A stretch of 64,000 nucleotides of DNA from Bacillota bacterium (GCA_023409535.1 JAEYGZ010000026.1:36864-100863), one strand, 5' to 3'. Counted from the stretch's first letter, positions 1-10,083 are shown. A program made the numbers and translations. Notes: generated by a model not told the origin, from the sequence alone.

Positions 1-31
1 AACAGGCTCCGGATATTATGCCAGAGTATCC

Positions 32-1015
32 TCAGGGAAAAGAAAAATTTGCATTCGCATACCAGTCTTTTAATACTTTCTCAGCCATTTTCAGATGAAT
101 ATCAAAGCCGGTATCCTTTCCTGCTTCCTCCGCCGTATCATAGACCTCAGTCCCCCAATCCCACCAAAAGGCTCCGGCAAACCAGGGCTGACCGGCAAAT
201 GCTGTGAGGCAGGAGTCATAGTAGTTTGCCTGTTCCTCTTCGCTTCGTTCAATCTCCGTATGGGTGAAATCTCAGGGCATCATTGCACAGCCCTTGGCGC
301 TGCGGCAACCTATCTCCATGAAGATGACCTGCTTGCCGAATTTCTCACTGAGCCTCTTCATATTGACGGCGACCCTATTCCATACCTGAAGCATATTCTC
401 CTTCGTATCTCCCGGAATCTGGGCTGCCTTAAAATATGCACTGGTTCCGATATAATCCACTGCGTCAAACCACTCCACTTCCTCTTCTCTTCCGTGGTTT
501 GTATTATATAGAATGGGTCCGGAGTAAATCCTTCTGACGTTCTCAATTAATTCGCGCCAATGCCCCTCCTTGCGCTCTGTTCCGCTCATCTCACAGCCGA
601 TACAGAACATCTCGCAGCCGGTATCCTCCGCAATCTCAGCATAATGGCACACAAAAGCGCCATAGCTCTCAAACCAGTTATTCCAGTAGCGGTCATTCCC
701 CAGCATATCTGCATCCGGGAAGTCAATCCTTGCTCTCCACATACCGTCACCGCAGTTAATCACCGGCTTTAAACATACCTTCACACCGCGGTTATGGGCA
801 CGGTTAACAGCGAATATGATATCCTTATCCGTAATTGTGGTACGGTAATCAAACAAGATCTCCGTTGAGAAAAAGCTGTTCTGTACTACCGAGAACGCAA
901 GGGCCATCCAGTTAATACCCAGGTCAAACAAAAGATCCTGCGATTTTATGGCTGCTTCTGTCCGGTATGCACCACGTTTTGATCTCCATCCGTAGGTAAA
1001 TCCCTTAATCCACAT
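32..1015 (-). pseudogene. GH113 beta-1,4-mannanase interrupted by in-frame TGA
   Basis: The reading frame encodes a GH113-type (beta/alpha)8 endo-mannanase with no signal peptide, so probably a cytoplasmic mannooligosaccharide hydrolase. The expected catalytic glutamates are visible: acid/base E142 in FCIGCE and nucleophile E234 in FMEIG. Translation from 1015 stops after 247 residues at TGA (274-272). The same frame continues without another stop to a TGA at 34-32 and carries the missing C-terminus, including the family-typical segment WFAGAFWWDWGTE. With the TGA read as one residue the product is 327 aa, close to the roughly 320 aa of known GH113 enzymes. The residue after MMP is expected to be Trp, so a TGG-to-TGA change fits. 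It is the last gene of the mannan operon, with an AAGGAG site upstream of the start. A sequencing error or real recent decay are both possible; the truncated product would lose the last barrel strand. Confidence 0.
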
Positions 1016-1116
1016 ATTAACTCCTTATCCTATCCAATCAACCCAGGTCTCTTCAAAGTTCGCATTAAGAAGCACTGCATTCTCCGTATCACCGTCAATC
1101 ACTTCCCAAAGCCTTC

Positions 1117-2136
1117 TTACAGGATACCGTTATTCTTATCATCTTCGGCAGCACCGTCATTGGTTTTTACATAATCTACAATCTCATCGATGGTAGTAAA
1201 GGCCAAACCTACATAACTGTCCGCTGCACCATAATAAATTGCGATTCTACCTGTGAGAGCATCTGTAAGCGCTGCACAGGGGAACACGACATTAGGCACA
1301 AAGCCTCTTTCCTCATACCAGGCCTCCGGTGTGAGAATGAAGTTCTTGCAGCGGTATTTTACCATAGCCGGATTGTCGATATCCAGAATGCAGGCACCCA
1401 TGCTGTATACATAGCCGTTACAGGTTCCTGACACACCATGATAGAACAACAGCCAGCCCTCGCTTGTCTCAATGGGAGCCGCACCGCCGCCAATCTTTAA
1501 GGACTGCCACCACTGTCGGCCTCTCGCCATTACATGCCTGTGCTTACCCCAATAAGTTAAATCAGGACTCTCACTCAGGAAGATATCCCCAAAGGGAGTA
1601 TGACCGCTGTCACTTGGTCTGGATAATAAAATGTAATTACCGTCGATCTTTCTCGGGAAGAGCACGCCGTTCCGGTTAAAGGGGGCAAAAGGATTCTCGA
1701 TTCTCACGAATTTTTTAAAATCCGTTGTCTTCGCAAGTCCCAGCGCGGCACCGTAAAAATCGGTACACCAGATAATATAATAGGTATCCTCCACCTTAAT
1801 CAGCCGCGGATCATAGGCGTAGCGGGGCATAAACGGCTCATCCTTCTCATTCACAAAGGGAATACGGTCCGGCTCATAGGTCCAGTGAATCGCATCCTTA
1901 CTATAGCCAAGGTAAAGATGAGGAATACCATCCTCCTGTTCTCCGCGGAATACCCCGATAAATTCACCGTTATAAGGTACTACCGCACTATTAAAGATAC
2001 GTGCGACACCCGGCAGCGGATTTCTGTTTATAATCGGATTCTCTGAATATCTCCACACAGGTCCGATGCTGTCTGCGGGCTTCTCCTGCCATGGCAGGTT
2101 TGGCAAATTTCCTGTTATCATTGTTATTTTGCTCAT
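1117..2136 (-). CDS. GH130 beta-1,4-mannooligosaccharide phosphorylase (subfamily 2 type)
   Basis: A 339-aa cytoplasmic protein of the GH130 five-bladed propeller family. It should phosphorolyse the non-reducing mannose of beta-1,4-mannooligosaccharides to give alpha-mannose-1-phosphate. Visible family features are GVARIFNSAV near residue 45, the catalytic-acid region RYAYDPRL (D109), and phosphate/sugar-site segments FRGEQED, LLSRPSDSGHTPFGD and FYHGVSG. Length and motifs fit GH130_2 better than the longer GH130_1 protein encoded at 18.5 kb, so the two probably divide the work: this one on oligosaccharides, the other on mannosyl-glucose. The start has AAAGGAG about 8 nt upstream. It lies 97 bp after the mannanase gene. 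Exact substrate is inferred. Confidence 0.
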   Translation of the reverse strand: MSKITMITGNLPNLPWQEKPADSIGPVWRYSENPIINRNPLPGVARIFNSAVVPYNGEFIGVFRGEQEDGIPHLYLGYSKDAIHWTYEPDRIPFVNEKDEPFMPRYAYDPRLIKVEDTYYIIWCTDFYGAALGLAKTTDFKKFVRIENPFAPFNRNGVLFPRKIDGNYILLSRPSDSGHTPFGDIFLSESPDLTYWGKHRHVMARGRQWWQSLKIGGGAAPIETSEGWLLFYHGVSGTCNGYVYSMGACILDIDNPAMVKYRCKNFILTPEAWYEERGFVPNVVFPCAALTDALTGRIAIYYGAADSYVGLAFTTIDEIVDYVKTNDGAAEDDKNNGIL

Positions 2137-2233
2137 GGTATGTTCTCCTTTGATAGAAAGATTAAATATTTCTCAATTCATTATTGACATTTATTCGCTG
2201 AACTTTCCTATATAATGTTGTGGTTAAAAGAAG

Positions 2234-3835
2234 CTATTCTCCTCCGTATGCTGACAGATCCGGCAACTCATCCAGGGTAATGACATGTTCACTGGTGTAT
2301 ACCTTCTTTAACATTTCGGTCTCAGTATATTGCTCGGATAAGGTGTAGGTATTATTTCGTACCAGGAATTCGCCTTCCCAGGTTCCGAAGTAAGACCACA
2401 TGGCATGATCGCGTACCGCCAGGTCCGGATCAAACATGCATCCATTTTCCGTCATGGCAGCAATTTTGCGGGTATTACCGGTCCACTTCACCAATTCATT
2501 GAACTTGGATACCTGTGAAGTATAGACCTTCTCTCCGGGATAGATATCCGTTCCCACGATATCCACATATTCGCCGCCGGGATACCAGTCCTTATTCTGC
2601 CCGTTCCATACCCAGATTAAATTATGAATGCCGTGGTAATTCGTGAGACGGTCAAAGAGCAGCTGATAGAGCTCCTTATAGGGTTCCGGTCCCGAAGCTC
2701 CCCACCAGAACCAGCCGCCGCTCGCTTCATGCAGCGGACGCCACAGAATCGGTATCTCCATTGTCTGCAGCCTCTTCAATTGGAATGCTATGACATCAAT
2801 ATCCTTAAGCAGTAAATCATAGCCCTCAGTATCCTCTCCATTCATAATCCTGGCAAGGTCTATGTTGGTCCCTTCTGTATAAAAACCCTTCCACCAGGGT
2901 ACTTCATCTGTATTAATCAGATATTTTTCCGGTGCATTCCAGTGCCAGGCAAAGGTCACAATTCCACCCTGGTCATCAAACTCCCGGGCGTAATTTACAT
3001 CAAAGCTCGTTGATCCGTGGGCTGCTCTGGAGGGTGTGTACTCGATCATATCAAGTCCCAGAATAGCAGGATATTCGCCTGTGGCATCATGGATTGCCGT
3101 AAACTCCGCACCATTTGTTCCTCTGTCACCATATTGTCCGGAGATAATATATTCTCCGTACATATCAGCCAGATACTGCATCAGCCGCTTCGCCCGGTCT
3201 GTTGCCTCAGGGTCTGCAAGGGCGGCACCCACCTCATAAACGGCCGGATCTGCTTCAGGAGAAGCTGTTACAGTCAGTGCATCCAGGTAGATCCATCCCC
3301 AGCTCTTTGTCAATACCACCTGATGTTCTCCTGCGGTCAGATACACTCTTTCAACAATCGAAGCAGAAAAATTATCCCCGTCCACAATTGCGGCTCCTGC
3401 ATTAACCCCGTCCACAAGCACGTTATTCTCCTTGTGTCCCGTATTACCTGCGCTGATAAAATTCAGGTCATAGGCACCGGTACCCGGTACCTCCACAATA
3501 AAGCTTACCGTATCCTCATCTGTGGTAAGGGCATTCAGATATCCTGTCCCGCCATACCCCTGTTTACTTGCCTCAATCCGGGTGCCGCCGGTAAATTCAG
3601 CATCCTCCGCTTCCAAGGTAACAGAAAAATTCCGGTCATAATTCGGATCCGTATCATCCTCTGCTCCCGTATCCGCAGCAGTTTCAGCAGCCTGGGTGAT
3701 ATCCGGCGCCGCAGTTATCCTTCCGGCAGGTGACAGCTTATTTTCTCCGCCTTCTGTTTCTTTACTGCTGCAACCTTCAAGTATATATATCGACAAAACT
3801 GCAGCAATTATTATCTTCCATCGTTTCTTCTTCAT
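2234..3835 (-). CDS. GH26 beta-mannanase lipoprotein with CBM35-like module
   Basis: A 533-aa secreted lipoprotein endo-beta-1,4-mannanase. Residues 1-22 form a lipoprotein signal with the lipobox ending LEGC (C22), so the enzyme should sit on the outer face of the membrane. After a Thr/Ala/Asp-rich linker (about 25-65), residues 68-192 look like a CBM35/CBM6-type beta-sandwich (LEAEDAEFTGGTRIE, ...GWIYLDALTV). Residues 210-520 are the GH26 barrel: the acid/base is E370 in WRPLHEASGGWFWWG and the nucleophile is E463 in MTENG. It probably makes the first cut of mannan before import by the neighbouring transporters. CBM assignment is less certain than the catalytic domain. Confidence 0.
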   Translation of the reverse strand: MKKKRWKIIIAAVLSIYILEGCSSKETEGGENKLSPAGRITAAPDITQAAETAADTGAEDDTDPNYDRNFSVTLEAEDAEFTGGTRIEASKQGYGGTGYLNALTTDEDTVSFIVEVPGTGAYDLNFISAGNTGHKENNVLVDGVNAGAAIVDGDNFSASIVERVYLTAGEHQVVLTKSWGWIYLDALTVTASPEADPAVYEVGAALADPEATDRAKRLMQYLADMYGEYIISGQYGDRGTNGAEFTAIHDATGEYPAILGLDMIEYTPSRAAHGSTSFDVNYAREFDDQGGIVTFAWHWNAPEKYLINTDEVPWWKGFYTEGTNIDLARIMNGEDTEGYDLLLKDIDVIAFQLKRLQTMEIPILWRPLHEASGGWFWWGASGPEPYKELYQLLFDRLTNYHGIHNLIWVWNGQNKDWYPGGEYVDIVGTDIYPGEKVYTSQVSKFNELVKWTGNTRKIAAMTENGCMFDPDLAVRDHAMWSYFGTWEGEFLVRNNTYTLSEQYTETEMLKKVYTSEHVITLDELPDLSAYGGE

Positions 3836-3991
3836 TGACCTGCCTCCGCCTCACCTCACTCAGTGCCCATTATTTGAAATTGCTTTTATTTAAATTCCTT
3901 TCTGTTTCTTCAGAAAGAAGTTATTTTCAGGTTCATAGCCTAATGCTCCAGGCCTTCCAGATCCAACCCAACCTTGCCTTAACGATCCTCA

Positions 3992-4017
3992 CCCGGGAGG
4001 AGCAGAAGCTCCCCCGG
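3992..4017 (-). other. intercistronic stem-loop between binding protein and mannanase
   Basis: A GC-rich hairpin (arms CCGGG-GGAGC and GCTCC-CCGG, tetraloop AGAA, one bulged base) lies in the 258-bp gap between the binding-protein and GH26 genes. No U-run follows on the minus strand, so it looks like an mRNA-stabilising or processing hairpin, not a terminator. Such hairpins commonly follow binding-protein genes and allow their mRNA to outlast the rest of the operon. The remainder of the gap shows no gene. Confidence 0.
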
Positions 4018-4093
4018 ATGATATGCTGCTTCGCAGCCATGAAACAAATTTCCTTTGTGCAGCTATCTCTTTCGCTATTATCATTTTTACAAA

Positions 4094-5548
4094 TTACTTC
4101 GCTCCCCAGAAGGTATTCAGTGCATCCTGCAATACCGGCTTCGCCGACTCAACAGCCTGCGCTACCGTTGTATCCTTATTTACTACGATCGGCCACCATA
4201 CGGAACCGCTGAAGCTGAAGCGGGGCTCCAGGCTTCCCCAGGGATCCAGCTTTAAGTTTTCACCTGTGGTATATGCCAGATTAACATCCTCCTCTGTGGT
4301 AAAGCAGCTCTCGAACCAGGTCGGATCATCCCTGTACTCCGTATCACCGTCAAACCAGTTCAGGAACTCCTCAAAGATCTGCAACACCTTGGTAGGCTCC
4401 TGAACACCGACAGGAACGATATACCAGTTGCCGGATACCGGGCTGTAAGCCTTGCCGTCACCGCTTGGTCCTGCAGGGTAAGGAACAATATGATAATCAA
4501 AAGGTAATTCCGCACCCTCTTTAATAGCTGCATCAACCTCCTGCTTTAATAGCCAGGCCTGGGCAGTCCAGAACATAACCTTACCGTCAGACCATGCCAG
4601 CAGGTTGTCATCCCAGTCGTCACCGTTCCAGGATCTTGCGGAACCGTCCACATTATATAAACGATTGATGAAATCAAGTGCTTCCGTTACCGGCTTTGAA
4701 CTTAAGCCTTCTGTTTTTTCACCGGCAAGGGTACCGCCGTTATTCATCACAAGACCATTGACAAGGTCTGTGAAGACACCTCCGTAGCCGTATACATCCT
4801 TGGTTCCGTCATTGTCGGTATCCTTGGTCCCTGCCAGTGCATATTCCGCAAATTTATCCCAGGTCCACTCACCTCTTGCATATAAAGCCTGAGGGTCCTC
4901 CAGACCGAGGTCTGCGAGCATGGTTGCATTATAGCCTAAGAAGATACCGCTCTGGGGAAGGCCCTGCTCCTGGAAGAAGTAGGTTCCGCCAAGGGCTTCA
5001 AGAGGCTTCACTACCACCTGATCCTCGAACAGATCACTGTTCTCAGGGGCAATGGCAGTCAGCTCCTGGGCCAGTCCGTTGATAACCGCAGGAATACCAA
5101 ACTGAAGGTCAGTCAGGTAAATATCGCACTCCGGCGTACCTGCTGTAATAGAGGTATTAATGCTTTCCTTGATTCCATCCCATCCAAAGTTAACAAATTG
5201 AATTTTACACTTGTATTTCTCTTCAATTCTTCTGACATTATCCAGCTTCATCTGAGCTGTTTCCGTGTTGCTTAAGCCGGGATCATCCGTGATTGCCGTA
5301 TGATCACTTGTGTAAAAGTAATCCCACCAGACACCAACCTTAATGGTCCTTCCGCCGAAATCAAAGGCAGGGTACTTCTCCGGTTCCGGTGTGGGGGCAG
5401 GGGTAGCGGTTGCCTCTGCAGCCGGTGCCGCCGTAGGGGTAGCCTGTGCCTCGGTCGGTACATCTTCTTTGCCCTTGCAGGCAGCCATGGACAGTACCAT
5501 GACAAGCGTGAATAACAGTGCGAATAATTTCTTGCTCGCTTTTTTCAT
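4094..5548 (-). CDS. ABC sugar-binding lipoprotein
   Basis: A 484-aa extracellular solute-binding protein (family 1 type). Signal peptide with lipobox SMAAC (C24), then an Ala/Pro/Thr/Glu linker (about 28-56) and the ligand-binding domain starting at FGGRTIKVGVWWDYFY. Many surface Trp/Tyr residues fit oligosaccharide binding. It directly precedes the mannanase gene and follows two permease genes in transcription order, so it is the likely receptor for mannooligosaccharides made by the GH26 enzyme (inference). No ATPase gene is present in the operon; a shared MsmX-type ATPase encoded elsewhere is expected. A GGAGGAGG site precedes the ATG. Confidence 0.
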   Translation of the reverse strand: MKKASKKLFALLFTLVMVLSMAACKGKEDVPTEAQATPTAAPAAEATATPAPTPEPEKYPAFDFGGRTIKVGVWWDYFYTSDHTAITDDPGLSNTETAQMKLDNVRRIEEKYKCKIQFVNFGWDGIKESINTSITAGTPECDIYLTDLQFGIPAVINGLAQELTAIAPENSDLFEDQVVVKPLEALGGTYFFQEQGLPQSGIFLGYNATMLADLGLEDPQALYARGEWTWDKFAEYALAGTKDTDNDGTKDVYGYGGVFTDLVNGLVMNNGGTLAGEKTEGLSSKPVTEALDFINRLYNVDGSARSWNGDDWDDNLLAWSDGKVMFWTAQAWLLKQEVDAAIKEGAELPFDYHIVPYPAGPSGDGKAYSPVSGNWYIVPVGVQEPTKVLQIFEEFLNWFDGDTEYRDDPTWFESCFTTEEDVNLAYTTGENLKLDPWGSLEPRFSFSGSVWWPIVVNKDTTVAQAVESAKPVLQDALNTFWGAK

Positions 5549-5599
5549 CGAGTCCTCCTCCTTTATATTTGTTTCATTTATTTTAAGGTAGTAAGGGCA

Positions 5600-6586
5600 T
5601 CAGCCTACGATACCGCTGCGCTCTACGCCTTCCATAAAATACTTCTGTAATATTAAATAAATAACCAGGATTGGCAGCAATACCAGAACCACGCCTGCAA
5701 ATACATACAGCTGTGAGATCATCGGATCCTTTACCTGATCAACGAATTCAATGGTGGCCTGAATCGTTGACAGGCGGAAGGTGATATTTCTGTCAGAGGG
5801 TATTCGAAACAGTCTGGAGTAAAACATATCATTGTACTGCCATACCATAGAGAATACCGTAACGGTTACAACGGCCGGAATTGCATTAACCAGCATAATC
5901 CGAAAATAGGTGTACCACATGCCCGCTCCGTCAATGAAGGCCGCCTCCTCGATCTCCTTGGGCAGTCCCCGGAAAAACTGGCGGAAGATATAGATAAATA
6001 AACCGGAGCGCAGTCCTACACCAAAGAGGGTCATAAGCATCATGGGCGCCTCCGAAGACAACAGATTCGCCGGATGTCCAAGAAACATGCTTATCAGACC
6101 AAAGGGATCCCAATTACGAAAATGCGTATACAGGGGAAGCATGATGGTATGGGTCGGCAGCACAATGGTAATTACGACGCAGGCGAAGAAGAAGCCTTTC
6201 AGGGGAAAATCAAACCGGGCAAACCCATAGCCTGCCATGGAGGTGATCAACACCTGAACAGCTGTAATCACTCCAATAAATAATAAGGTGAAGCCAAGTG
6301 CCCTCCAGTAATCCAGTCTTAAATAAGCGATAGCATAATTCCCCATCGTGGGCCGAAGGGGAAACAGGAAGACCGAAGGGTTATACACATCCGTGGAGGA
6401 ATAAAAGGAATTGCTGATAATACTGATTACCGGTCCCAGGATGATATAGGATATTCCCAGCAGGATCAGGAATTTAAATACCGAGAAGAGGATTGCTCTG
6501 GCTTTGTGAATATATCTGGCTCTTTTATTGATCAGAACCGTATCCTCCTTGAAGCGTTTCAGATAACAACCGACCTTCATCTTCAA
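5600..6586 (-). CDS. sugar ABC transporter permease (MalG-like)
   Basis: A 328-aa inner-membrane permease of the carbohydrate-uptake ABC family with about six transmembrane segments. The cytoplasmic EAA loop that docks the ATPase is visible (EEAAFIDGAGMWYTYFRI, about residues 217-234). The N-terminal extension ahead of the first helix is longer than usual. The best start is TTG at 6586, where GGAGG sits 7 nt upstream; the next ATG at 6580 would be 13 nt away. It pairs with the permease at 6602-7507 and the lipoprotein at 4094. Confidence 0.
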   Translation of the reverse strand: MKMKVGCYLKRFKEDTVLINKRARYIHKARAILFSVFKFLILLGISYIILGPVISIISNSFYSSTDVYNPSVFLFPLRPTMGNYAIAYLRLDYWRALGFTLLFIGVITAVQVLITSMAGYGFARFDFPLKGFFFACVVITIVLPTHTIMLPLYTHFRNWDPFGLISMFLGHPANLLSSEAPMMLMTLFGVGLRSGLFIYIFRQFFRGLPKEIEEAAFIDGAGMWYTYFRIMLVNAIPAVVTVTVFSMVWQYNDMFYSRLFRIPSDRNITFRLSTIQATIEFVDQVKDPMISQLYVFAGVVLVLLPILVIYLILQKYFMEGVERSGIVG

Positions 6587-6601
6587 AGCAATTCCTCCTT
6601 T

Positions 6602-7507
6602 CTAGTTATAATAGAATGTAAACTTGGTTATGATTGCACCGACAATCAGCAAAATCAGACATACAATCAGGGTGCTCAGCAGGCTCATGGCTGCGCTGAG
6701 TCCGTAATTAAAGGTATCAAAGGCTGCCGAATAAGCCATATCCACAACCTCGCTGTTAACAAAGGAGTCAACAATGGTATACACAACATTCGTGAGGATC
6801 AGCGGTGACACCATGGGGAGGGTCACCTTCCAGAAGGTCTCATAGGAGGTGGCTCCTTCAATCTTGGATACCTCATACAGGGATGGGGATACCGACTGCA
6901 GGGCTGCTATGAATATGATAATCTGAACACTGGAGGCTCTGACGATATCATAGATTCGGCTTACCAGACTGATAACGATATCCACCATTTTCATAGGCAA
7001 TCCAAGCTCAATGAAGATACCCAGAAAATAATCCACATTTACACCGCTTGCGGCGCTCATTTCCGCAATGGAGGTGCTGGCACCGGTCTGGATCTGCTCC
7101 GTCGCCAGCTGCAGTGTCTCCAGCACCGCGCCTGACCCCAGTAAGATCGGCAGAAAGAAAATCGCCCGGACCATGGCCCTTCCTTTAAACCTTGTGTTAA
7201 GTAAGATTGCTATCAGCAGGCTGAAGAAGATAATAAAGAGCACATCCATGATATTATTCTGCAGGGAGTTCACCAGTACCTGGTTGAAGCTGGCATGCTG
7301 CAGCAGCGCATATTTAAAATTGTCCAGCCCGATAAAGGTTGCCGTATATCCGCCGGTCTCGGCAATATCAATCCGGCTTAAGGAAAACTGCGCCGTCAGA
7401 ACCAGACTGCGTATGTAATACACCGCAAAACCGATAAACCAGGGAAGTATGAAGAGCAGGCCGGTAATGGCTCTTTTCTGCCGCAGGGTTAATTTGCTCT
7501 TTTTCAT
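6602..7507 (-). CDS. sugar ABC transporter permease (MalF/LplB-like)
   Basis: A 301-aa permease with six predicted membrane segments. The EAA-like motif is at SKIEGATSYETFWKVTLPMV (about 218-237). It is the partner of the following permease gene. Its ATG overlaps the stop of the upstream 859-aa gene by 4 nt (ATGA), which indicates translational coupling between this transporter and the DUF5696-like protein. Substrate inferred from context as mannooligosaccharide. Confidence 0.
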   Translation of the reverse strand: MKKSKLTLRQKRAITGLLFILPWFIGFAVYYIRSLVLTAQFSLSRIDIAETGGYTATFIGLDNFKYALLQHASFNQVLVNSLQNNIMDVLFIIFFSLLIAILLNTRFKGRAMVRAIFFLPILLGSGAVLETLQLATEQIQTGASTSIAEMSAASGVNVDYFLGIFIELGLPMKMVDIVISLVSRIYDIVRASSVQIIIFIAALQSVSPSLYEVSKIEGATSYETFWKVTLPMVSPLILTNVVYTIVDSFVNSEVVDMAYSAAFDTFNYGLSAAMSLLSTLIVCLILLIVGAIITKFTFYYN

Positions 7508-10083
7508 TTTGCAGCCTCCTCTACCCGATAGCTCTTGGCAGGAATTGTCTTTCCGTCCACTGTGGTCTCCGTATTGTTATAGTTAATATAAATGACTGTT
7601 CCATTATCGTAGGTTACCATTCGGATACCGCTGCCAAGGATTTCATGCCCTGTTATGGCGCTGTTCTCAACGTTTTTTAATACCTCGTTGGTCTTATGAT
7701 AGATATCCGCCGCATCGGCAAGCCAGGTATGATACTGGGTGGTATAAAGCACATTCAGCGCGGAATATTTCATCTTGCTGGATTCCTCATAGGACAGAGT
7801 AAATCTTGGCGAAGAACCGTATTCTATCATTCGAAGAATGATTTCCTGCTTATCGTAGCTGTCGCTCAGATTAACCGCACCGGAGGTATAATCGATACTG
7901 CCGTGAACCACCATCTGGTAGAAGGGAATCTCCTCATCCACAATGTAATATGGGTTGTGGCCGGCCGGTACATTCTCCAGGTCTGTTGCATAAGCCAGCG
8001 AATACCCATTGCCGCCGCTTATCATCAGGTGATCCGCCGCCCCGCGGATTGCCTCCAGCTGACCCAGCACCACTTCTTTTGCCTGTTGCCGGTTGATGAT
8101 ATTGGTTCTTTTCTTGTCAGAGGAGAGGATATCCCCCAGGTCTCTTAAGGAAATCCCGGAAATATTAGCTTTATCCGCCGCATCCACAAATTCGGAAACA
8201 TGGCGTACCAGGAATTTAGGTGATACGATGTTATATAAATTCCCCTCGTATCCCATGGAATTGGTCTGTCTCATGACCGCCGGATTCACTGCGCCAAACA
8301 TCACAGGATAACCGGAATAGTACATGGCGCTTTCCATCTTATAATTAAAGTTATCAGCCTCAAAGCTTACCTTCTGGAAGGCGACATCACCGTAGAGCTT
8401 TCCTCCCAGCTCTGTAAGCTTTTCATTCAGCGCCTCCAGCTCCCTTCTGCCCCCCAGCTTTCGTTCCACCTTCAGCTTCTTTGCCACATCGTGATAATAG
8501 CCGCCGCCAAACCAGCCAAGATAATTCACACGAAGATTGGTTATGTTATTGGCGGCAAATTCATCTATGATGGTTCCTGCTTCTTCAAAGGTTGTCATGG
8601 GATAGACGCTGTGATAAGGTATGCCCAGGATACTCTGCTCCATCGTTACTCCGCCGATGATATCCAGGTAGAAGGGGATCTCCCTGGAAGCCTCCTTCTG
8701 CCCCAGCCCTCCCCGGGCTGCCAGATCCTTTCTATAATAGCTTGCCATACCGGTATAGCTTGCATCCTTCTCCTCAAGAAACGCATAGGTAACCGTAAGC
8801 TTAACATCATAAATATCCTTCTCCAGGGTAGGCAGGTCGGCGGAAACTCCTTCCACACCAAACATGGATACTTCCTCGGAACCCCGGATCAAAAAGGAGG
8901 GATATACATAGTTATAACTGTTGGTATTCCCCGCCACCTGGGCAATGAGATTGGCCAGGGTATCTCCCTGGGTAATCTCCGCCAATACGGCACTCTTTCG
9001 ATGCTTGATGCCATAGACAGGAAGCCTTGCCTTCTCGGTGTTCTCAACTACCGTATAGGACTGGATCAGCTCATCCATACCATAGATATACTGGTTATAA
9101 CGCTCCGTCTTCTTATGATTATTAAAATATATCAGGGAACCGGTTCCGTTAGGTACCAGTAGATATCCCTCTTCCATCGCGTCACCGGCACCAAAATAGG
9201 ACAGTAAATCAATCCTGGCCAGTCTTCCGCTTCCGGTCTCCTTTATCTCACGGGCGGGAACGGATACCGCCAGTTTGTCGCCCTCCAGGCGATATTCCAA
9301 AGGAATCGTAAAGGTAGTTCGCTCTTTTACCTCTCCTCCTGCTGCCGAAGCAGCATCCTCATCAAAATCCGCCTGGGTATAACCGGCCTGCTCCACCAGC
9401 TTCTGCAGCTTGGAGAGCGCCACCTTACTGGCCAGGATACCGGAGGGAAGCTCCAGAAAGCCGTCTGCTGCGGTAGATTCCACATAATTATTGCGAACCG
9501 TCCTGGCTTCCTTCTCCGTCAGCTTGCTTAAGATTTTCTCCTGCAGGCGCGCCTCGGTAATCAAGGGAGGGACCAGCCCGGTGGGACTGTCCAGGTTACC
9601 TAACAGATAGGTATACCGAATTCCGTCATCTATGCTCTCCAGGGTGAACTGATTACGCTCCACGCTGTAATCATAGTTATACATGGTTACCTCGGTCATG
9701 CTGGAATCATAATAGGTAAGCATAAACTGGGAGTTCAGATCGATCAGGTTTCTTCCGTTGGCTAACGGATCCGACCCACGCATAAGCGGATTGGAGTAGG
9801 TTACTTCACCGGACCGCTTATCATAGACCGCCACCTCCGTGGTAGTTGTGTTGGTGTACAGCTTTAAGATATCATTTTCGGCAACCGGCACCATACCTTC
9901 AACTGCGGGATCACTGTCATCCAGTCGTACAAATTCCTTCCCTGCTTCAACCGTATAGGACCCCAGATACTTGCGATAATCCATGTAGAAGAAATAATTC
10001 AGGCACAGATACAGAGCATAGACTGCAATACCAAATAAGATTGCCGCAATTATGATCCACCTGACTTTTTTTGCTTTTTTCAC
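7504..10083 (-). CDS. membrane-anchored DUF5696-like protein of unknown function
   Basis: An 859-aa protein with one N-terminal membrane helix (about residues 9-31) and a very large outward domain, starting at GTG behind a GGGGGG/GAGG purine tract. From memory it matches proteins annotated DUF5696 that travel with sugar ABC transporters in Paenibacillus and clostridia; I cannot verify this here. The C-terminal half has barrel-like segments (ITNLRVNYLGWFGGGYYHD, FGAVNPAVMRQTNSMGYEG, ISLRDLGDILSS), so a catalytically active or vestigial glycosidase-like TIM barrel is possible. It is coupled to the permease downstream and follows Yip1- and NHL-type genes. A role in capturing or processing glycan at the membrane is inference. 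Confidence 0.
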   Translation of the reverse strand: MKKAKKVRWIIIAAILFGIAVYALYLCLNYFFYMDYRKYLGSYTVEAGKEFVRLDDSDPAVEGMVPVAENDILKLYTNTTTTEVAVYDKRSGEVTYSNPLMRGSDPLANGRNLIDLNSQFMLTYYDSSMTEVTMYNYDYSVERNQFTLESIDDGIRYTYLLGNLDSPTGLVPPLITEARLQEKILSKLTEKEARTVRNNYVESTAADGFLELPSGILASKVALSKLQKLVEQAGYTQADFDEDAASAAGGEVKERTTFTIPLEYRLEGDKLAVSVPAREIKETGSGRLARIDLLSYFGAGDAMEEGYLLVPNGTGSLIYFNNHKKTERYNQYIYGMDELIQSYTVVENTEKARLPVYGIKHRKSAVLAEITQGDTLANLIAQVAGNTNSYNYVYPSFLIRGSEEVSMFGVEGVSADLPTLEKDIYDVKLTVTYAFLEEKDASYTGMASYYRKDLAARGGLGQKEASREIPFYLDIIGGVTMEQSILGIPYHSVYPMTTFEEAGTIIDEFAANNITNLRVNYLGWFGGGYYHDVAKKLKVERKLGGRRELEALNEKLTELGGKLYGDVAFQKVSFEADNFNYKMESAMYYSGYPVMFGAVNPAVMRQTNSMGYEGNLYNIVSPKFLVRHVSEFVDAADKANISGISLRDLGDILSSDKKRTNIINRQQAKEVVLGQLEAIRGAADHLMISGGNGYSLAYATDLENVPAGHNPYYIVDEEIPFYQMVVHGSIDYTSGAVNLSDSYDKQEIILRMIEYGSSPRFTLSYEESSKMKYSALNVLYTTQYHTWLADAADIYHKTNEVLKNVENSAITGHEILGSGIRMVTYDNGTVIYINYNNTETTVDGKTIPAKSYRVEEAAK

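Noticed and set aside
3017..3733. Long plus-strand frame of 238 codons opposite the GH26 gene
   Set aside because: It is antisense to a well-supported gene, has no ribosome binding site and encodes no recognisable domain; the same holds for the frames at 8491-9162 and 55651-56397.
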